Below are positions 19,022 through 28,931 of a stretch of 64,000 nucleotides of DNA, in pieces. The first letter of the stretch is position 1. Each line of letters starts with the position of its first letter. Both the position numbers and the translations under genes were made by a program. Under the pieces are notes generated by a model. It was not told the DNA's origin. It ran no database searches and saw only the letters and a list, made by a program, of their open reading frames with translations. The DNA is from an uncultured Schlesneria sp. (GTDB taxonomy: Bacteria; Planctomycetota; Planctomycetia; Planctomycetales; Planctomycetaceae), in contig CAIQIR010000055.1 of NCBI GenBank assembly GCA_903871875.1, positions 17,247-81,246 of the forward strand, read 5' to 3'.

Positions 19022-20530
19022 ATGACCATGAACAATAAGATGCCTTGTCAATTCACCGTCACACGCGGGCCTTTGGTCTGGGTGGTGGCGTTGTTGTATT
19101 TGACGGCAGGATGTGCGACGCCTTGGGAAAAATCGGCGTTGCTGAAGGACACCTCTCCCAACCTCGATCGGATTCAAGGCCCTACCCAGCGGTCGTTGAC
19201 GAACCTGTTCAAGAAGAAACAAGAAGAGGAAGATAAGGTCGCGGACGATTCACTAAAGCCGATCAAGGGTACACCGCAATACCTTGCCGCAACCGAGCTC
19301 TTCAAAGAAAAGAAATATCAAGAGGCAGAAAAAGCGTTCAAGAAAGTCGCGAAAGAATTCAAGAAGAGTGAGATCCGCGAAGATGCGCTGTTCATGCAGG
19401 GCGAAGCCGCGTGGGAGCAAGAGCACTATGCCGTGGCCCACGACGCTTATGCGGTCTTGCTTAAGGATTTTCCGTCGACAAGGCACATGATTGTGGTCAG
19501 CGAACGTCTGTTTAAGATCGGTCGACTGTGGCTCGACTTCCCTGAAGTCGCCACATTGGAAGAAATCAAACAGGTCAACTTCGAAGATCCGACGAAAGCT
19601 CTGCCTTCGGAAGAACCGCCGAAAGTTCCCCAAAAGAAGCCGATCTTCTATCCGAATTTCCGGAACAAGAAAGAACCTCTATTCGACACGGCCGGCAACG
19701 GCGTTGCCGCGCTGTCAGCTGTTTGGATGAACGATCCGACCGGCCCGCTAGCCGACGACGCGATGATGCTGGTGGCCAGCTACCATGCCCGTCGTGCCAA
19801 CTATGTCGAAGCCGATCGTTACTTTCAGATGCTTCGTGAAACATTTCCCAACAGTCCTCACGTTCAAAATGCGTTCGTGCTGGGATCTCACGTGAAATTG
19901 ATGTCCTATCAGGGTCCCGCTTATGAAAGCCGCACGCTTCAAGAAGCGCAGTTCCTGAAAGAAAGTACGCTACGTCTGTATCCCAATCTCAACGAAGCAG
20001 ACCGCCTACGGGACGAACTCGCACGAATCGAAGATGCGAAAGCCCTCGTCATCTGGACGGAAATTGAGTTCTACTTGCGCAAGAAGCTCAAACGTTCCGC
20101 CGCCGTCTATTGTCACCAGTTGATCGGTCAGTACCCCAAATCCCAATATGCGGAGAAGGCGAAAGCGAAACTGGTGGAATTAGGTCCGGAATATGAGAGC
20201 GGAGCGATCTTCTTGACCTCCATCGAAAAGAAAAAGACAAATCCCTGGGACCGGATGGTGGAATACGTAGCACCTTCGACGCCCAAAAAGAAAAAGCACA
20301 GCAACACCAGTTCGACGCAATCCGGCAAGTCGAAGGCTAGCTCCAACTCGAACGACGGCACCGACAAGCCAACAGATCCGTCCGACGATAAGGAATATGA
20401 TGGTCAGACGGACGAGACCGAAACACCTCGGAACGTCGACCCAGAAACTCCCACCAAATCTCGTCGACTTTGGCCGTTTGGTTTGCCACCGCGAAAACTG
20501 CCGGAAGACGCCGACTCGGGTACGAAATAA
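19022..20530 (+). CDS. BamD-like TPR lipoprotein
   Basis: 502 residues with a lipoprotein signal: hydrophobic VWVVALLYLTAG then Cys (lipobox LTAGC). Residues of about 75 to 160 carry TPR units (YLAATELFKEKKYQEAEKAFKKVAKEFKKSEIREDALFMQGEAAW), and more TPRs follow near 230-270 and 330-380. This matches the outer-membrane lipoprotein BamD/YfiO family that assists beta-barrel assembly, though the protein is about twice the length of E. coli BamD and ends in a lysine/serine/proline-rich tail of about 110 residues. The adjacent lptE gene supports an outer-membrane assembly role. Confidence 0.8.
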   Translation: MTMNNKMPCQFTVTRGPLVWVVALLYLTAGCATPWEKSALLKDTSPNLDRIQGPTQRSLTNLFKKKQEEEDKVADDSLKPIKGTPQYLAATELFKEKKYQEAEKAFKKVAKEFKKSEIREDALFMQGEAAWEQEHYAVAHDAYAVLLKDFPSTRHMIVVSERLFKIGRLWLDFPEVATLEEIKQVNFEDPTKALPSEEPPKVPQKKPIFYPNFRNKKEPLFDTAGNGVAALSAVWMNDPTGPLADDAMMLVASYHARRANYVEADRYFQMLRETFPNSPHVQNAFVLGSHVKLMSYQGPAYESRTLQEAQFLKESTLRLYPNLNEADRLRDELARIEDAKALVIWTEIEFYLRKKLKRSAAVYCHQLIGQYPKSQYAEKAKAKLVELGPEYESGAIFLTSIEKKKTNPWDRMVEYVAPSTPKKKKHSNTSSTQSGKSKASSNSNDGTDKPTDPSDDKEYDGQTDETETPRNVDPETPTKSRRLWPFGLPPRKLPEDADSGTK

Positions 20531-20583
20531 AAAAATCCCGTTCAGTCGATCAAACTGACCGCTGATGTTCGTGATGATGTCAA

Positions 20584-21231
20584 ATGAATACGAAACGATG
20601 TCCCACAATTAGTATTCGTCACACCGTGAGACGGGCTGCGTGGACGTTGTGTTCTTCGATTCACTCAGACGCATCACCGCACTCACTTCGTTTAGGATCC
20701 GCGCCGATTCAGCGTCGATGCTTTCTCCAATTTGCAGGCTGCTTGTGGCTTGCGACGACGTTGACGGGTTGCGGCTATACGGTGGGAAATAATTTCTCCC
20801 GCGATATCAAAACGGTCTCTGTGCCGATCTTCGAGAACTTGACCACTCGCAGGGGCCTGGAATTTCAGCTGACCGAAGCCGTCCAAAACGAACTCACGAA
20901 ACGCTCGTCTTATCGCCTGGCCAAAGGGCTGGATGCCGATACAAAACTGACCGGACAGATCGTCAGCTTTCGCAAAGACGTGCTGGGCGAAACACGCTAC
21001 GACGATCCGCGAGAGTTACAGATTTCATTGATGGTCAAAGTCACCTGGGAAGATCTTCGATCGGGACAGGTCTTGGCCCAACAAGAAATTCCGCTTTCCC
21101 CCGAAGCCATTCCCATGACGGCGCAGTCCGAATTCGCGCCGGAAATTGGTCAATCACTCGCCACGGCAATGGACGATGCCTACCAATCGATGGCACGCAA
21201 AATTGTCAATCTGATGGAAGTCCCCTGGTGA
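20584..21231 (+). CDS. lptE: LPS-assembly lipoprotein LptE-like
   Basis: 215 residues. After an unusually long N-terminal region there is a hydrophobic stretch and lipobox (LATTLTGCGYTVG), then the LptE core: IKTVSVPIFENLTTRRGLEFQLTEAVQNELTKRSSYRL, LTGQIVSFRKDVLGE and VTWEDLRSGQVLAQQEI. LptE plugs the LptD barrel that inserts lipopolysaccharide in the outer membrane. The first 45 residues before the hydrophobic part are long for a signal peptide, but no better in-frame start was found. It follows the BamD-like gene by 50 bases and is convergent with the aldo/keto reductase. Confidence 0.85.
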   Translation: MNTKRCPTISIRHTVRRAAWTLCSSIHSDASPHSLRLGSAPIQRRCFLQFAGCLWLATTLTGCGYTVGNNFSRDIKTVSVPIFENLTTRRGLEFQLTEAVQNELTKRSSYRLAKGLDADTKLTGQIVSFRKDVLGETRYDDPRELQISLMVKVTWEDLRSGQVLAQQEIPLSPEAIPMTAQSEFAPEIGQSLATAMDDAYQSMARKIVNLMEVPW

Positions 21232-21241
21232 GCATCGGTGC

Positions 21242-22195
21242 CTAAGATGCGGGAAAGGCGTCGTTATTTTCGGGGCGTCCTTCCACATAGAACCAGTTGT
21301 GGATCGGCTTCAAAATCGTCTGTACCTCTTCGAGCAATTGTTTGTCGAGCGGTTCGGCGGCCCATTTCGCCCATTCTCGAATCCGTCCCGGCCGTGCCGA
21401 TCCCGTAATACAGGACGTCATATTGGGGTTGGCGAGCGAGTACTGAAGAGCCAGCTTGGCGATGTCGCTACCGCGACTGGCGCAGTGGTCCGCAGCCGCT
21501 TTTGCAATCCGACGAACTTCGGGCGTCGCCTTATGCCATGGCGGCAAGGGGTCATTCGTCAGCAATCGGGCTGAGAAGGGCGCGGCATTCATGATGCCAA
21601 CGTTCTTCGACTTCAAATATGGGACAAGATCACCATACATCGTGTTTTGCAATGTATAGTGGTTATACGAAAGCACGACGTCGAGATCGATCTGGTCGAG
21701 AATGAACTTAAAGATCTTCATCGGGTATCCGGAGATACCGACAAAACGAACCTTTCCCTGTCGTTGAACGGCCCTGAGCGCGGGCAGCGTCTCGTCAACG
21801 ATTTGCTGCATTTCGACAAATTCAATGTCATGACACAGACAGATATCCAGATAGTCGACTCCCATTCGGTGCAGGCTGACATCCACGCTTTCGACCACCC
21901 GACGTGCGGAAAAATCGAAATGCGATTTATCGTATCGGCCCAGTTTTGTTCCGAGCATATATTTGTCGCGAGGAATGCCACGCAGCGCTGTTCCCAACAA
22001 CACTTCGGACATGCCCCGGCCGTAAAACGGTGAGGTGTCGATGAAGTTCATCCCCGCGTCGAGCGCGGCAGGAACCGCAGCAATCGCTTCGTTAATGTCG
22101 ACGGGACGAAATTCTGCTCCCAATGACGATGCACCGAAACTTAAGGCGGAAAGCTTGAGTCCGGTCTGGCCGAGCGTGCGATATTCCATTTGCAT
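21242..22195 (-). CDS. Aldo/keto reductase
   Basis: 317 residues. Starts EYRTLGQTGLKLSALSFGASSLG and carries the family motifs: G-M-N-F-I-D-T-S-P-F-Y-G with the catalytic Asp and Tyr, LGTKLGRY with the Lys, and DICLCHDIE with the His. The barrel is complete to the cofactor-binding end (SCITGSARPGRIREWAKWA). The substrate is unknown; related planctomycete enzymes are often annotated L-galactose or general aldose reductases. It is the last gene of the Bat operon, 17 bases after batE, and probably rides on that transcript. Confidence 0.9.
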   Translation of the reverse strand: MQMEYRTLGQTGLKLSALSFGASSLGAEFRPVDINEAIAAVPAALDAGMNFIDTSPFYGRGMSEVLLGTALRGIPRDKYMLGTKLGRYDKSHFDFSARRVVESVDVSLHRMGVDYLDICLCHDIEFVEMQQIVDETLPALRAVQRQGKVRFVGISGYPMKIFKFILDQIDLDVVLSYNHYTLQNTMYGDLVPYLKSKNVGIMNAAPFSARLLTNDPLPPWHKATPEVRRIAKAAADHCASRGSDIAKLALQYSLANPNMTSCITGSARPGRIREWAKWAAEPLDKQLLEEVQTILKPIHNWFYVEGRPENNDAFPAS

Positions 22196-22212
22196 TCTTT
22201 CACAAGCCCATT

Positions 22213-22983
22213 TCAGCGGGCAACAAATTCATTGCGGATCCAACCATCGCCAATATTCTCGAAATGGCCGAAAGTCCAATCGGACGCTTCACTCAGTACT
22301 TGAAACTCAGCACCATCACGAAGCGGTTGATCAAACGCCGCTTCGTAGGACGTCCCAATTCCTTTTCGAGCAATCGTCTCTCCGGTAATCACGGCGCGGC
22401 GTGACCCCATAAAATCGGCGTAGCCCAAGGCGACATCGATACCCATCGCCAGCGAGATGATCAAGAGTCCGCCCGTAACAAAATTCAGACGTGGACGACG
22501 AAGCAAAACAGCCGATGCTATCGAAATGGCCACCAAAGCAAGTTCAACGAAGACGACCTTCACTTTCGTGGGATAAGACAGCCATTCGGTCCAAAACAGC
22601 ACGTGCGTCCACCACGGGGCGGGACTTTCGGTCAGATGTCCTGGAGCAGAGATAAGTGCTTGTGCGAGGTTTGCCGCCAAATAGGGATCACGCGGTCGGA
22701 ACAATTTTGCCTTCCGATAATTCAAAATCGCGCGACCGTATTCACCAGCCCTGTAGTAGGCATTACCAAGATTGTAATACACAGCGCCGCTGCGATATCC
22801 GTCAGCCAAAATTGACTCCAGCACTTTCGCAGACTCTCGATAGTCATCCGGCGACTGAGCAGAATCAAAAAGTTCGAGTGCCCGCACGAACGAACGCTCG
22901 CGCACACCCGAATCGCTGGCGAACAGATTTGCCAACAATGATCCCAACAGCAATAAACAAATTGGAAAGGCCTTGCTCATCAC
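22213..22983 (-). CDS. batE: BatE-like TPR protein with SH3 domain
   Basis: 256 residues. A signal peptide (FPICLLLLGSLLANLFA) is followed by a TPR (AVYYNLGNAYYRAGEYGRAILNYRKAKLFRP), then two membrane helices (about 140-160 and 170-190), and a C-terminal bacterial SH3-like domain (ARKGIGTSYEAAFDQPLRDGAEFQVL...GWIRNEFV). This order is that of BatE proteins from Bacteroidetes and planctomycete aerotolerance clusters. It starts directly after batD and most likely anchors the VWA proteins at the membrane. Confidence 0.85.
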   Translation of the reverse strand: MMSKAFPICLLLLGSLLANLFASDSGVRERSFVRALELFDSAQSPDDYRESAKVLESILADGYRSGAVYYNLGNAYYRAGEYGRAILNYRKAKLFRPRDPYLAANLAQALISAPGHLTESPAPWWTHVLFWTEWLSYPTKVKVVFVELALVAISIASAVLLRRPRLNFVTGGLLIISLAMGIDVALGYADFMGSRRAVITGETIARKGIGTSYEAAFDQPLRDGAEFQVLSEASDWTFGHFENIGDGWIRNEFVAR

Positions 22984-24927
22984 TCAGAATCCTCGTTCAA
23001 GCAAGGGAGAAATTCTCGCGATCAAAGTAGTAGCTGTTTCGATGGCGGCGGCCGGATCGGCAGATCGCCCCCCACCGTACTCGGCCGATTCGATCGATTC
23101 CAACAATTGCAATACGTCGGAACGGTCTTCTACTGGGACTGCGGCCGTGGACAGAATCTGGGCCACATCCACTGTCGTCAGCCCTTCGGCAATCCGATTC
23201 TGCGTGTCGGCTACCAACCCAATGATTGCCGATCGAGCCTGTCCCAACGCTTCGTCGGACCGCCCCTCAGCAAGAGACGTTCGAGCTTCCGTCAGTTTAC
23301 GCTGGGCCGATCGGCGAGCCTGTTGACGTCGTTGCCAGACGAAATCGGATGACTTACGCCCATAAAGGGGCACGATCAACATCAACAATCCGGCCATGGC
23401 CCAGATTGCCAAAACCGCTTCGCTCCACGCGATCAGACTCAGGCGTTCATCTCGTAATTCGGACGGATCGATAATGTTCTGCGAGATCCCTTCCGCCCGC
23501 GTTTTGATCGTGTTGGAACCCGTAGATGGCATGCTTCCGACCAAATCGCCGCCCGTCACACGCCCCGATTCAGAGACCTCCAATGGAATCGCCGACGTTC
23601 CCGTCTCCACAAATTCTTCAGTCTGCGGGTCGAATGTCGAAATCGACAGCGCAGGGATACTCACATCCGGGCGTTTGGGCCGAATCGCGTAGGCAAACTT
23701 TTTGACCGATCCTTCAATTCGTCCCGTTGGATTTTTATCGATCAAGTCAAAATCAGCCGCCAGCTGAGTGTTCTTCGACAGATCGGGAGCCGAGATCAAT
23801 TCGAGCGAGCCCGATTGGGCCCCCCGCTCAAAATCGAGCATCAACGTGAGTGGATCACCAACACGGAGCGTCGTGGGACTGGCCGCAGCCGTTACCTGAT
23901 ATTTTCCGATCCCACCACAAAAGGTGGGAGGGCGCGGTGAAGGAACTTCGCGAACTTCGACCGTTGTTGCCGGAGCAATTGCAACCAGCCTTCGCGCCAC
24001 ATATTCCCGTTGCTCGACCCCCGAAACAAATGTTCCTTTCACAATTATCGGCCCGAACGAATAATCACCCGTCTTTTCAGGTGTGATTGTCCGCGACAGT
24101 TCATACACGAAATAGCGGATCGGCTTATCATCGAGTCCGTCGCGAACTTCCCGGCCTTTGGAAAGTGCCAGCACAGCGCTACGGTCACCATCAAAGAACG
24201 ATCCAGTGCGAATGGCGACATCGTTCAACGTAAAGCCAATTCCATCATTGGTGAGAAGTGGTTGCAACCACCGCGTCTTTTCCTCCACTTTCAGTCCTGA
24301 TTCCGGATCGACCCAGTTGACCTGAAGATGCGGCGGTCGCCTTCGAAGGGGTGACAGGGGATTGAGATCACCGTCGTTGGGCAGCGGACGAACCAGAACC
24401 CGCGCTGTCACCGTGAAAGGCTGGGTCGGATAGACCTTCGCGTGACTGATTTCGATTTCGACAAGTACCAGGTCTTGCTTTTCCGGTTCGATCACCCGCA
24501 ACGCGACTTCGTTGCCGGAGAGCATCTTGCCATCAACGGTCGCTGTCACCGCCGGGATCGTCAGTTTTCCAGCCGTCTTCGGAATCAGACGAAAATGATA
24601 GACATGGCTGAAAACGCTTTGCTGAGTCACGCGTCCATTGATAATAAAAGTTGACGATTGATTCCGCGATTCGTCACCGTTCGCGACGACTTCGAATTCC
24701 GCTTTGACGGCCGACATGTCAGGTGCCGAAGGATTTTTTGAGTTCCGGATTTCGACATGAAAGTCGACGCTATCGCCAACAAAGATTTCGTCCGCACTGA
24801 TCGCCACCTGGATCTCGGGTTCATCAGCGGCCCACGACAGACCGGTCCCGAGCCAGATCGCCAACATGACTAGACCGGCAATACCATGTCGAAAGATGCG
24901 TGAAGGAGAAGACCGCGTCATTACCAA
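22984..24927 (-). CDS. batD: BatD-family protein
   Basis: 647 residues. A signal peptide (GIAGLVMLAIWLGTGLSWA) is followed by several immunoglobulin-like beta domains: IQVAISADEIFVGDSVDFHVEIRNSK, a repeat of V-x-x-x-x-V-Y-P-T-Q-P-F-T-V, and G-K-Y-Q-V-T-A-A-A-S-P-T-T-L-R-V-G-D-P-L. A single membrane helix lies near 500-520, then a charged cytosolic tail. This is the BatD layout: a periplasmic beta protein of unknown biochemical role in oxygen and stress tolerance. It overlaps the end of the BatB/C gene by seven bases, indicating coupled translation. Confidence 0.87.
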   Translation of the reverse strand: MVMTRSSPSRIFRHGIAGLVMLAIWLGTGLSWAADEPEIQVAISADEIFVGDSVDFHVEIRNSKNPSAPDMSAVKAEFEVVANGDESRNQSSTFIINGRVTQQSVFSHVYHFRLIPKTAGKLTIPAVTATVDGKMLSGNEVALRVIEPEKQDLVLVEIEISHAKVYPTQPFTVTARVLVRPLPNDGDLNPLSPLRRRPPHLQVNWVDPESGLKVEEKTRWLQPLLTNDGIGFTLNDVAIRTGSFFDGDRSAVLALSKGREVRDGLDDKPIRYFVYELSRTITPEKTGDYSFGPIIVKGTFVSGVEQREYVARRLVAIAPATTVEVREVPSPRPPTFCGGIGKYQVTAAASPTTLRVGDPLTLMLDFERGAQSGSLELISAPDLSKNTQLAADFDLIDKNPTGRIEGSVKKFAYAIRPKRPDVSIPALSISTFDPQTEEFVETGTSAIPLEVSESGRVTGGDLVGSMPSTGSNTIKTRAEGISQNIIDPSELRDERLSLIAWSEAVLAIWAMAGLLMLIVPLYGRKSSDFVWQRRQQARRSAQRKLTEARTSLAEGRSDEALGQARSAIIGLVADTQNRIAEGLTTVDVAQILSTAAVPVEDRSDVLQLLESIESAEYGGGRSADPAAAIETATTLIARISPLLERGF

Positions 24928-27818
24928 TCCTTGTCAACCGGTGCTCGCCCGAGAAACTGTCCTTTGAACTTGCGATCTCGTTCCCGTTTTTCCTGCTGCC
25001 GTTCACGAACCTTCCGCAAGGCGTCTTCAACCCGATCCTGTGACACTTGCTGTTGTTGTTTGGGATCTTGTTCTTGCTGGTCTTCTTTTGATTGTCTGTC
25101 GTCGGGCTTGGACTGCGGCTGGTCTTTCTGGCCGTCCTGCTCTTTGTTTTCACTTTTCTGTTCGTTGGCCTTTTGCTGCTGATCATCGCCCTGTTGTTGA
25201 TCCTGCTTCTGTTGATCTTGTTGCTGGTTATTTTTCGGTTGCGCTTGTTGAATCTCTTCCAGAATTCGTCGGGCGTCCTCGGCTCGTTGTCTAGCAGTCA
25301 ATCGATCCTTTTGCTGCAGGGCTTTGATGGTCTGTTCCATTTGCTCGACGGCTTGGGGTGCCAGTTCGATCGCTTTACGGTAGCCGGCTTTGATCTGTTC
25401 AGGATCGACCTGCTGCGATTGAGAAGCATCATCAAGATCGTGGGGTTTGTCGTCATCGGCAGCGATCGGTGACGACGGCTCGTTTCCCAGTCGATTGAGC
25501 TCTGCTTCGGCTTTGGGAGCCAACAGTCGAGTTCTCTTCAAAGTCCGGGTCTGACTTTCTTCCGACTTCACCAGGTCGTCATCAGCGATCGTGATGGACG
25601 ACGATTCCGCAACCCGGTTTTGCGTATTCGATCGATCAGTGTTTTCTTCCTTCGAAGCACGTGGATCGTCGATACTGAGTTTCTCTGTGGGGTCCGCCGA
25701 ATTCTCAATCGGGTTTTCGCCATCAACAGAAGGTGGCATTAGTGTTTTCGCAATCGATGTCTGCTCAACCAGCTCGGCGGCAAGCAACGGATGAAACGGA
25801 ACAACGGCGTCCCAGATCTTCTCCAATTCCTCAATCGCCGCCTGTTGCTCGACAACCGCCTTGTCGGGTTCTCGAACTCCGATCTGCCGTGAGGCGGCTG
25901 ACATCTTTTGCCCTGCAGTATCCGCCCAGCCTTGCAGTAGCGTGATGCCCTCTTCCACTTCTTTCGAGACCGGTTGATTGGACGGGGCGTTGGGGTCTGG
26001 TTGCGGACGCAGATCCTTGTCGATCTTTTCCCGTAGCGTCGGTATTTCTTCGCGGAGTTCTTCTTGAGCTCGTTTCAATTCGGCGAAGTTATCGGTAGTA
26101 ACGGCCTCAGGTAGACGATTGACTGCTTCCCGCAAAACGGTTTGCGTTTTCATCAGGAATTCCAGAAACACAAGCAAGTTCGATTCATCTCGTCGTTTCT
26201 GACGATCCTGTTCGTGCCAGCGGTCGGTGTAGTACTTGATCCATTGTCGAACCAGTTCTAGATTGCGCCGTGCTGGCGCATGATCGGATTGCAACTCCAA
26301 ACAATGACGATAGGCAGCAATGGCCTGTGCAAGCTGCTCGAGAATCGGCGGCCGCTTATCGGGCGGAACGTTTTCGGGATGATCACCGCACAAAGTGCGG
26401 GCCTGTTCTGCCGCCAGCGTTCCCAGATTAAAATGCGCGGCGGTTGCAATTGATCGCTCCTGACTTAAACCAGCCCGCAAATAACAGTCGCGAGCGTGCT
26501 CCAAATCACCTTTGCGATGATAGGCACATGCTTCATCAAAAGCGGCAACAGCCGCTGCAGCTGATTTTTGTTTGTCGAGTTCTTCATTGGCCGCTGCGAA
26601 TTTTTCTTGTGCTTCGTCGAATTGATCCTTCGCATAGAACTTCAACCCCTCGCGCACTTCCGTGTATGGCTCGGTCGCCCGACAAACCTCGCTAACACAA
26701 CTACCAAGCGCCAGGACGATCATAGAGACTTGGACTGGCAATGATGTCCTTGGTTTGACCGAGCCCTGGCGTCCCGAAGCTTGGTTCGTCGATTGGTCTT
26801 CCTCGTCAGGAGACAATCGCGAAACGCGGCGAAACGAGGTAATAGACAGATCAACCAGCAGGGAGATCAGAGCAATCGCGAGGAAGATCTGAAATCGTTC
26901 TGAACGACGAATTCGCTGTTGAGTCGCCGCATCATCGCTTCGCCGACCTTGCAGATGGCTCGTATAAAGTTCACCCAAGTCATACGCACGCGTACCCGCG
27001 GGAATATACACGCCCGCGGTCTTGAGCGCAATCTGCTGCAACAGGTCACTATCGAGTTTGCTCCAAACCTGTTCGCCTTGATATTCGAGAAACGTTTTGG
27101 TGTTCGCCTTTTGAGGGACTCGCGCGCCACGCTCGGCATCACCCAAACCCAACGTAAAGATCGTCACGTGCCTCTCGGCCGCGATGGCAGCGGCTTCCAG
27201 CGGATACGACTGCTGATCGTCTCCATCAGTGATCAGCAACACAGCTTGGTCACGGTCCGACTTCGCGTGAAAGACTTCGATCGCTTTGCGAATCGCGTCG
27301 CCGATGGCGGTACCGCCGCGCGGCGCACTGTCGGGATCGAGTTCCTCAAGCGCGCGGCGGAAGGAGTCGTAGTCGACCGTCAGCGGGCACTTCACAACGG
27401 CCTGACCAGCAAACGCAATCAAACCGATCCGCTCGCCTTCCAGACGGTTGACGAGAGACAACACATCGGCCTTCGCCCGCCCCAACCGCGACGGTGGCAC
27501 ATCGTCGGCCAGCATGGATCGGGAGACATCAATCAGAACGTAAAGGTCGCTTCCTCGCGGCACGACTTGTTCGTATTCCATCCCAAAACGTGGTCCAGCA
27601 AGTGCCGTCAGGCCAAAAATGATCGCGACTTCACGCAATGCCAGCTTCATCCAAAATCGCAGCGGAGATTGTTTCGGGAAGATCCGCGACCACATCGTCG
27701 TCGCGGCGAACGTCTCGCAAGCGACCTGCCGCCGACGGTTCGAATACAGTGTCAGTCCAAGCCATGCTGCGCAAAGCGGCAAGATCAAATACAACGCTTC
27801 CGGGTGCTGCCATTCCAT
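24921..27818 (-). CDS. BatB/BatC fusion: VWA domain plus TPR and Gln-rich tail
   Basis: 965 residues. N-terminal membrane helices flank residues 5-20 and 55-75; then a von Willebrand A domain (DLYVLIDVSRSMLADDVPPSRLGRAK, MIDAS DxSxS; LLITDGDDQQS). A further helix near 310 is followed by TPR units (FYAKDQFDEAQEKFAAANEEL; ACAYHRKGDLEHARDCYLRAGL) as in BatC. The last 130 residues are extremely Gln/Lys/Asp-rich (e.g. QQDQQKQDQQQGDDQQQK), probably disordered, with a basic end. In many bacteria BatB and BatC are separate genes; here they are one. Encoded between batA and batD. Confidence 0.88.
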   Translation of the reverse strand: MEWQHPEALYLILPLCAAWLGLTLYSNRRRQVACETFAATTMWSRIFPKQSPLRFWMKLALREVAIIFGLTALAGPRFGMEYEQVVPRGSDLYVLIDVSRSMLADDVPPSRLGRAKADVLSLVNRLEGERIGLIAFAGQAVVKCPLTVDYDSFRRALEELDPDSAPRGGTAIGDAIRKAIEVFHAKSDRDQAVLLITDGDDQQSYPLEAAAIAAERHVTIFTLGLGDAERGARVPQKANTKTFLEYQGEQVWSKLDSDLLQQIALKTAGVYIPAGTRAYDLGELYTSHLQGRRSDDAATQQRIRRSERFQIFLAIALISLLVDLSITSFRRVSRLSPDEEDQSTNQASGRQGSVKPRTSLPVQVSMIVLALGSCVSEVCRATEPYTEVREGLKFYAKDQFDEAQEKFAAANEELDKQKSAAAAVAAFDEACAYHRKGDLEHARDCYLRAGLSQERSIATAAHFNLGTLAAEQARTLCGDHPENVPPDKRPPILEQLAQAIAAYRHCLELQSDHAPARRNLELVRQWIKYYTDRWHEQDRQKRRDESNLLVFLEFLMKTQTVLREAVNRLPEAVTTDNFAELKRAQEELREEIPTLREKIDKDLRPQPDPNAPSNQPVSKEVEEGITLLQGWADTAGQKMSAASRQIGVREPDKAVVEQQAAIEELEKIWDAVVPFHPLLAAELVEQTSIAKTLMPPSVDGENPIENSADPTEKLSIDDPRASKEENTDRSNTQNRVAESSSITIADDDLVKSEESQTRTLKRTRLLAPKAEAELNRLGNEPSSPIAADDDKPHDLDDASQSQQVDPEQIKAGYRKAIELAPQAVEQMEQTIKALQQKDRLTARQRAEDARRILEEIQQAQPKNNQQQDQQKQDQQQGDDQQQKANEQKSENKEQDGQKDQPQSKPDDRQSKEDQQEQDPKQQQQVSQDRVEDALRKVRERQQEKRERDRKFKGQFLGRAPVDKDW

Positions 27819-27851
27819 AGTCGACGATGATTTTCCGATGGATTCTTGACG

Positions 27852-28928
27852 TTACGGCAATGAGCGAAAACGGGTTTCATTCAAGACACCAACCACCATG
27901 GCCAGCGCAAACCCTGGTCCGGCGAACCAGGGAAAGAGTTCAGTATATTCCGAGTATTTCGTTTCGGCGAATTCCGACTTCTCCAATCGATCAATCTGAG
28001 CGTAAACCTTGGCGAGTCCAGAGGCATCGGACGCATGAAAATATTCTCCTCCCGACGTCTGAGCCATCTCGCGTAGCAAATCTTCGTCAATCGGAAACCG
28101 CCTCGCGACCAGGATTCGTTTGCCAAATTCGTCTTCCATAGGGAAGGGGACTTCGCCATTGCGCCCGATCCCGATCGTATACATTTTGATTCCCAACTCG
28201 CGTGTGATCGTCGCCGCTTCGCGAGGATCGACGGCACCCGCGTTGTTGTCTCCATCGGTCAAAAGCACCAGCACCTTGCTTTTGGCTTTCGCACTTCGCA
28301 GCCGATCCAAACCCAAAGCGACGCCATCGCCGATTGCGGTGGCTAATTCTTCCTGAAGGGCCTGCTGGTTGATGATTCTCCCGCGCTGGTCACGAACCGG
28401 CTTCGGAATTTCCAGTCCATTGACGATATCGATCAACGCACCATGGTCGAGCGTCAATGGACATTTGCTGTCGGCAAAACCTCCAAATGCCACCAGGCCA
28501 ACTTGATCATCTCGACGCCCGACAAGACCGTGGGCGGGCGAACCTAGTACAAACTCGCCGATCACATGCTTAACGGCGTCTAATCGGCAAACATCCTTAC
28601 CGGCCAGTTGAAAATCGAGAGCTTCCATCGAGCCCGAGATATCCAACACCAACTCGATGGCGATCCCTTCGCCCGTGACTCGTGATTCCGATTTACCCGA
28701 TTGCGGTCGAGCCAGCGCGGCGATGATCAAACACAGACCAACACCATACAGGGTCGGCATTGTGCGTCGAATCCGCTGCAGGGGCGTCACGGGCAGTCCC
28801 TTCAGATCCGACACGCTGGAAAAAATCACAGCCGGTCGGCGCCGTTTGTTGAATCGCCAACGCAAAATCACGGCGACCACCGGCACAGTTAACAGCCAGA
28901 TCCATGAATGAAAACGAAAGGAATCCAT
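27852..28928 (-). CDS. batA: BatA-like VWA membrane protein
   Basis: 358 residues. Two membrane helices near the N-terminus (WIWLLTVPVVAVILRW; LYGVGLCLIIAALA) are followed by a VWA domain with an intact MIDAS (IELVLDISGSMEALDF, then a Thr and VLLTDGDNNAG), and a C-terminal membrane helix (WFAGPGFALAMVVGV). BatA pairs with BatB and normally is activated by a MoxR AAA+ ATPase; none is encoded in this part of the window. Spaced about 30 bases from BatB/C and a few bases from the NPCBM gene upstream, so one operon. Confidence 0.88.
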   Translation of the reverse strand: MDSFRFHSWIWLLTVPVVAVILRWRFNKRRRPAVIFSSVSDLKGLPVTPLQRIRRTMPTLYGVGLCLIIAALARPQSGKSESRVTGEGIAIELVLDISGSMEALDFQLAGKDVCRLDAVKHVIGEFVLGSPAHGLVGRRDDQVGLVAFGGFADSKCPLTLDHGALIDIVNGLEIPKPVRDQRGRIINQQALQEELATAIGDGVALGLDRLRSAKAKSKVLVLLTDGDNNAGAVDPREAATITRELGIKMYTIGIGRNGEVPFPMEDEFGKRILVARRFPIDEDLLREMAQTSGGEYFHASDASGLAKVYAQIDRLEKSEFAETKYSEYTELFPWFAGPGFALAMVVGVLNETRFRSLP

Positions 28929-28931
28929 CGA

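Noticed and set aside
24930..25250. Gln/Lys-rich DNA as a tandem repeat or recombination element
   Set aside because: It is explained as the low-complexity coding tail of the BatB/C fusion; units are not regular.
26919..27830. A 303-codon frame on the + strand opposite BatB/C
   Set aside because: It is a codon-pattern shadow of the BatB/C gene, has an Arg/His/Gln-rich random composition and no family motif.
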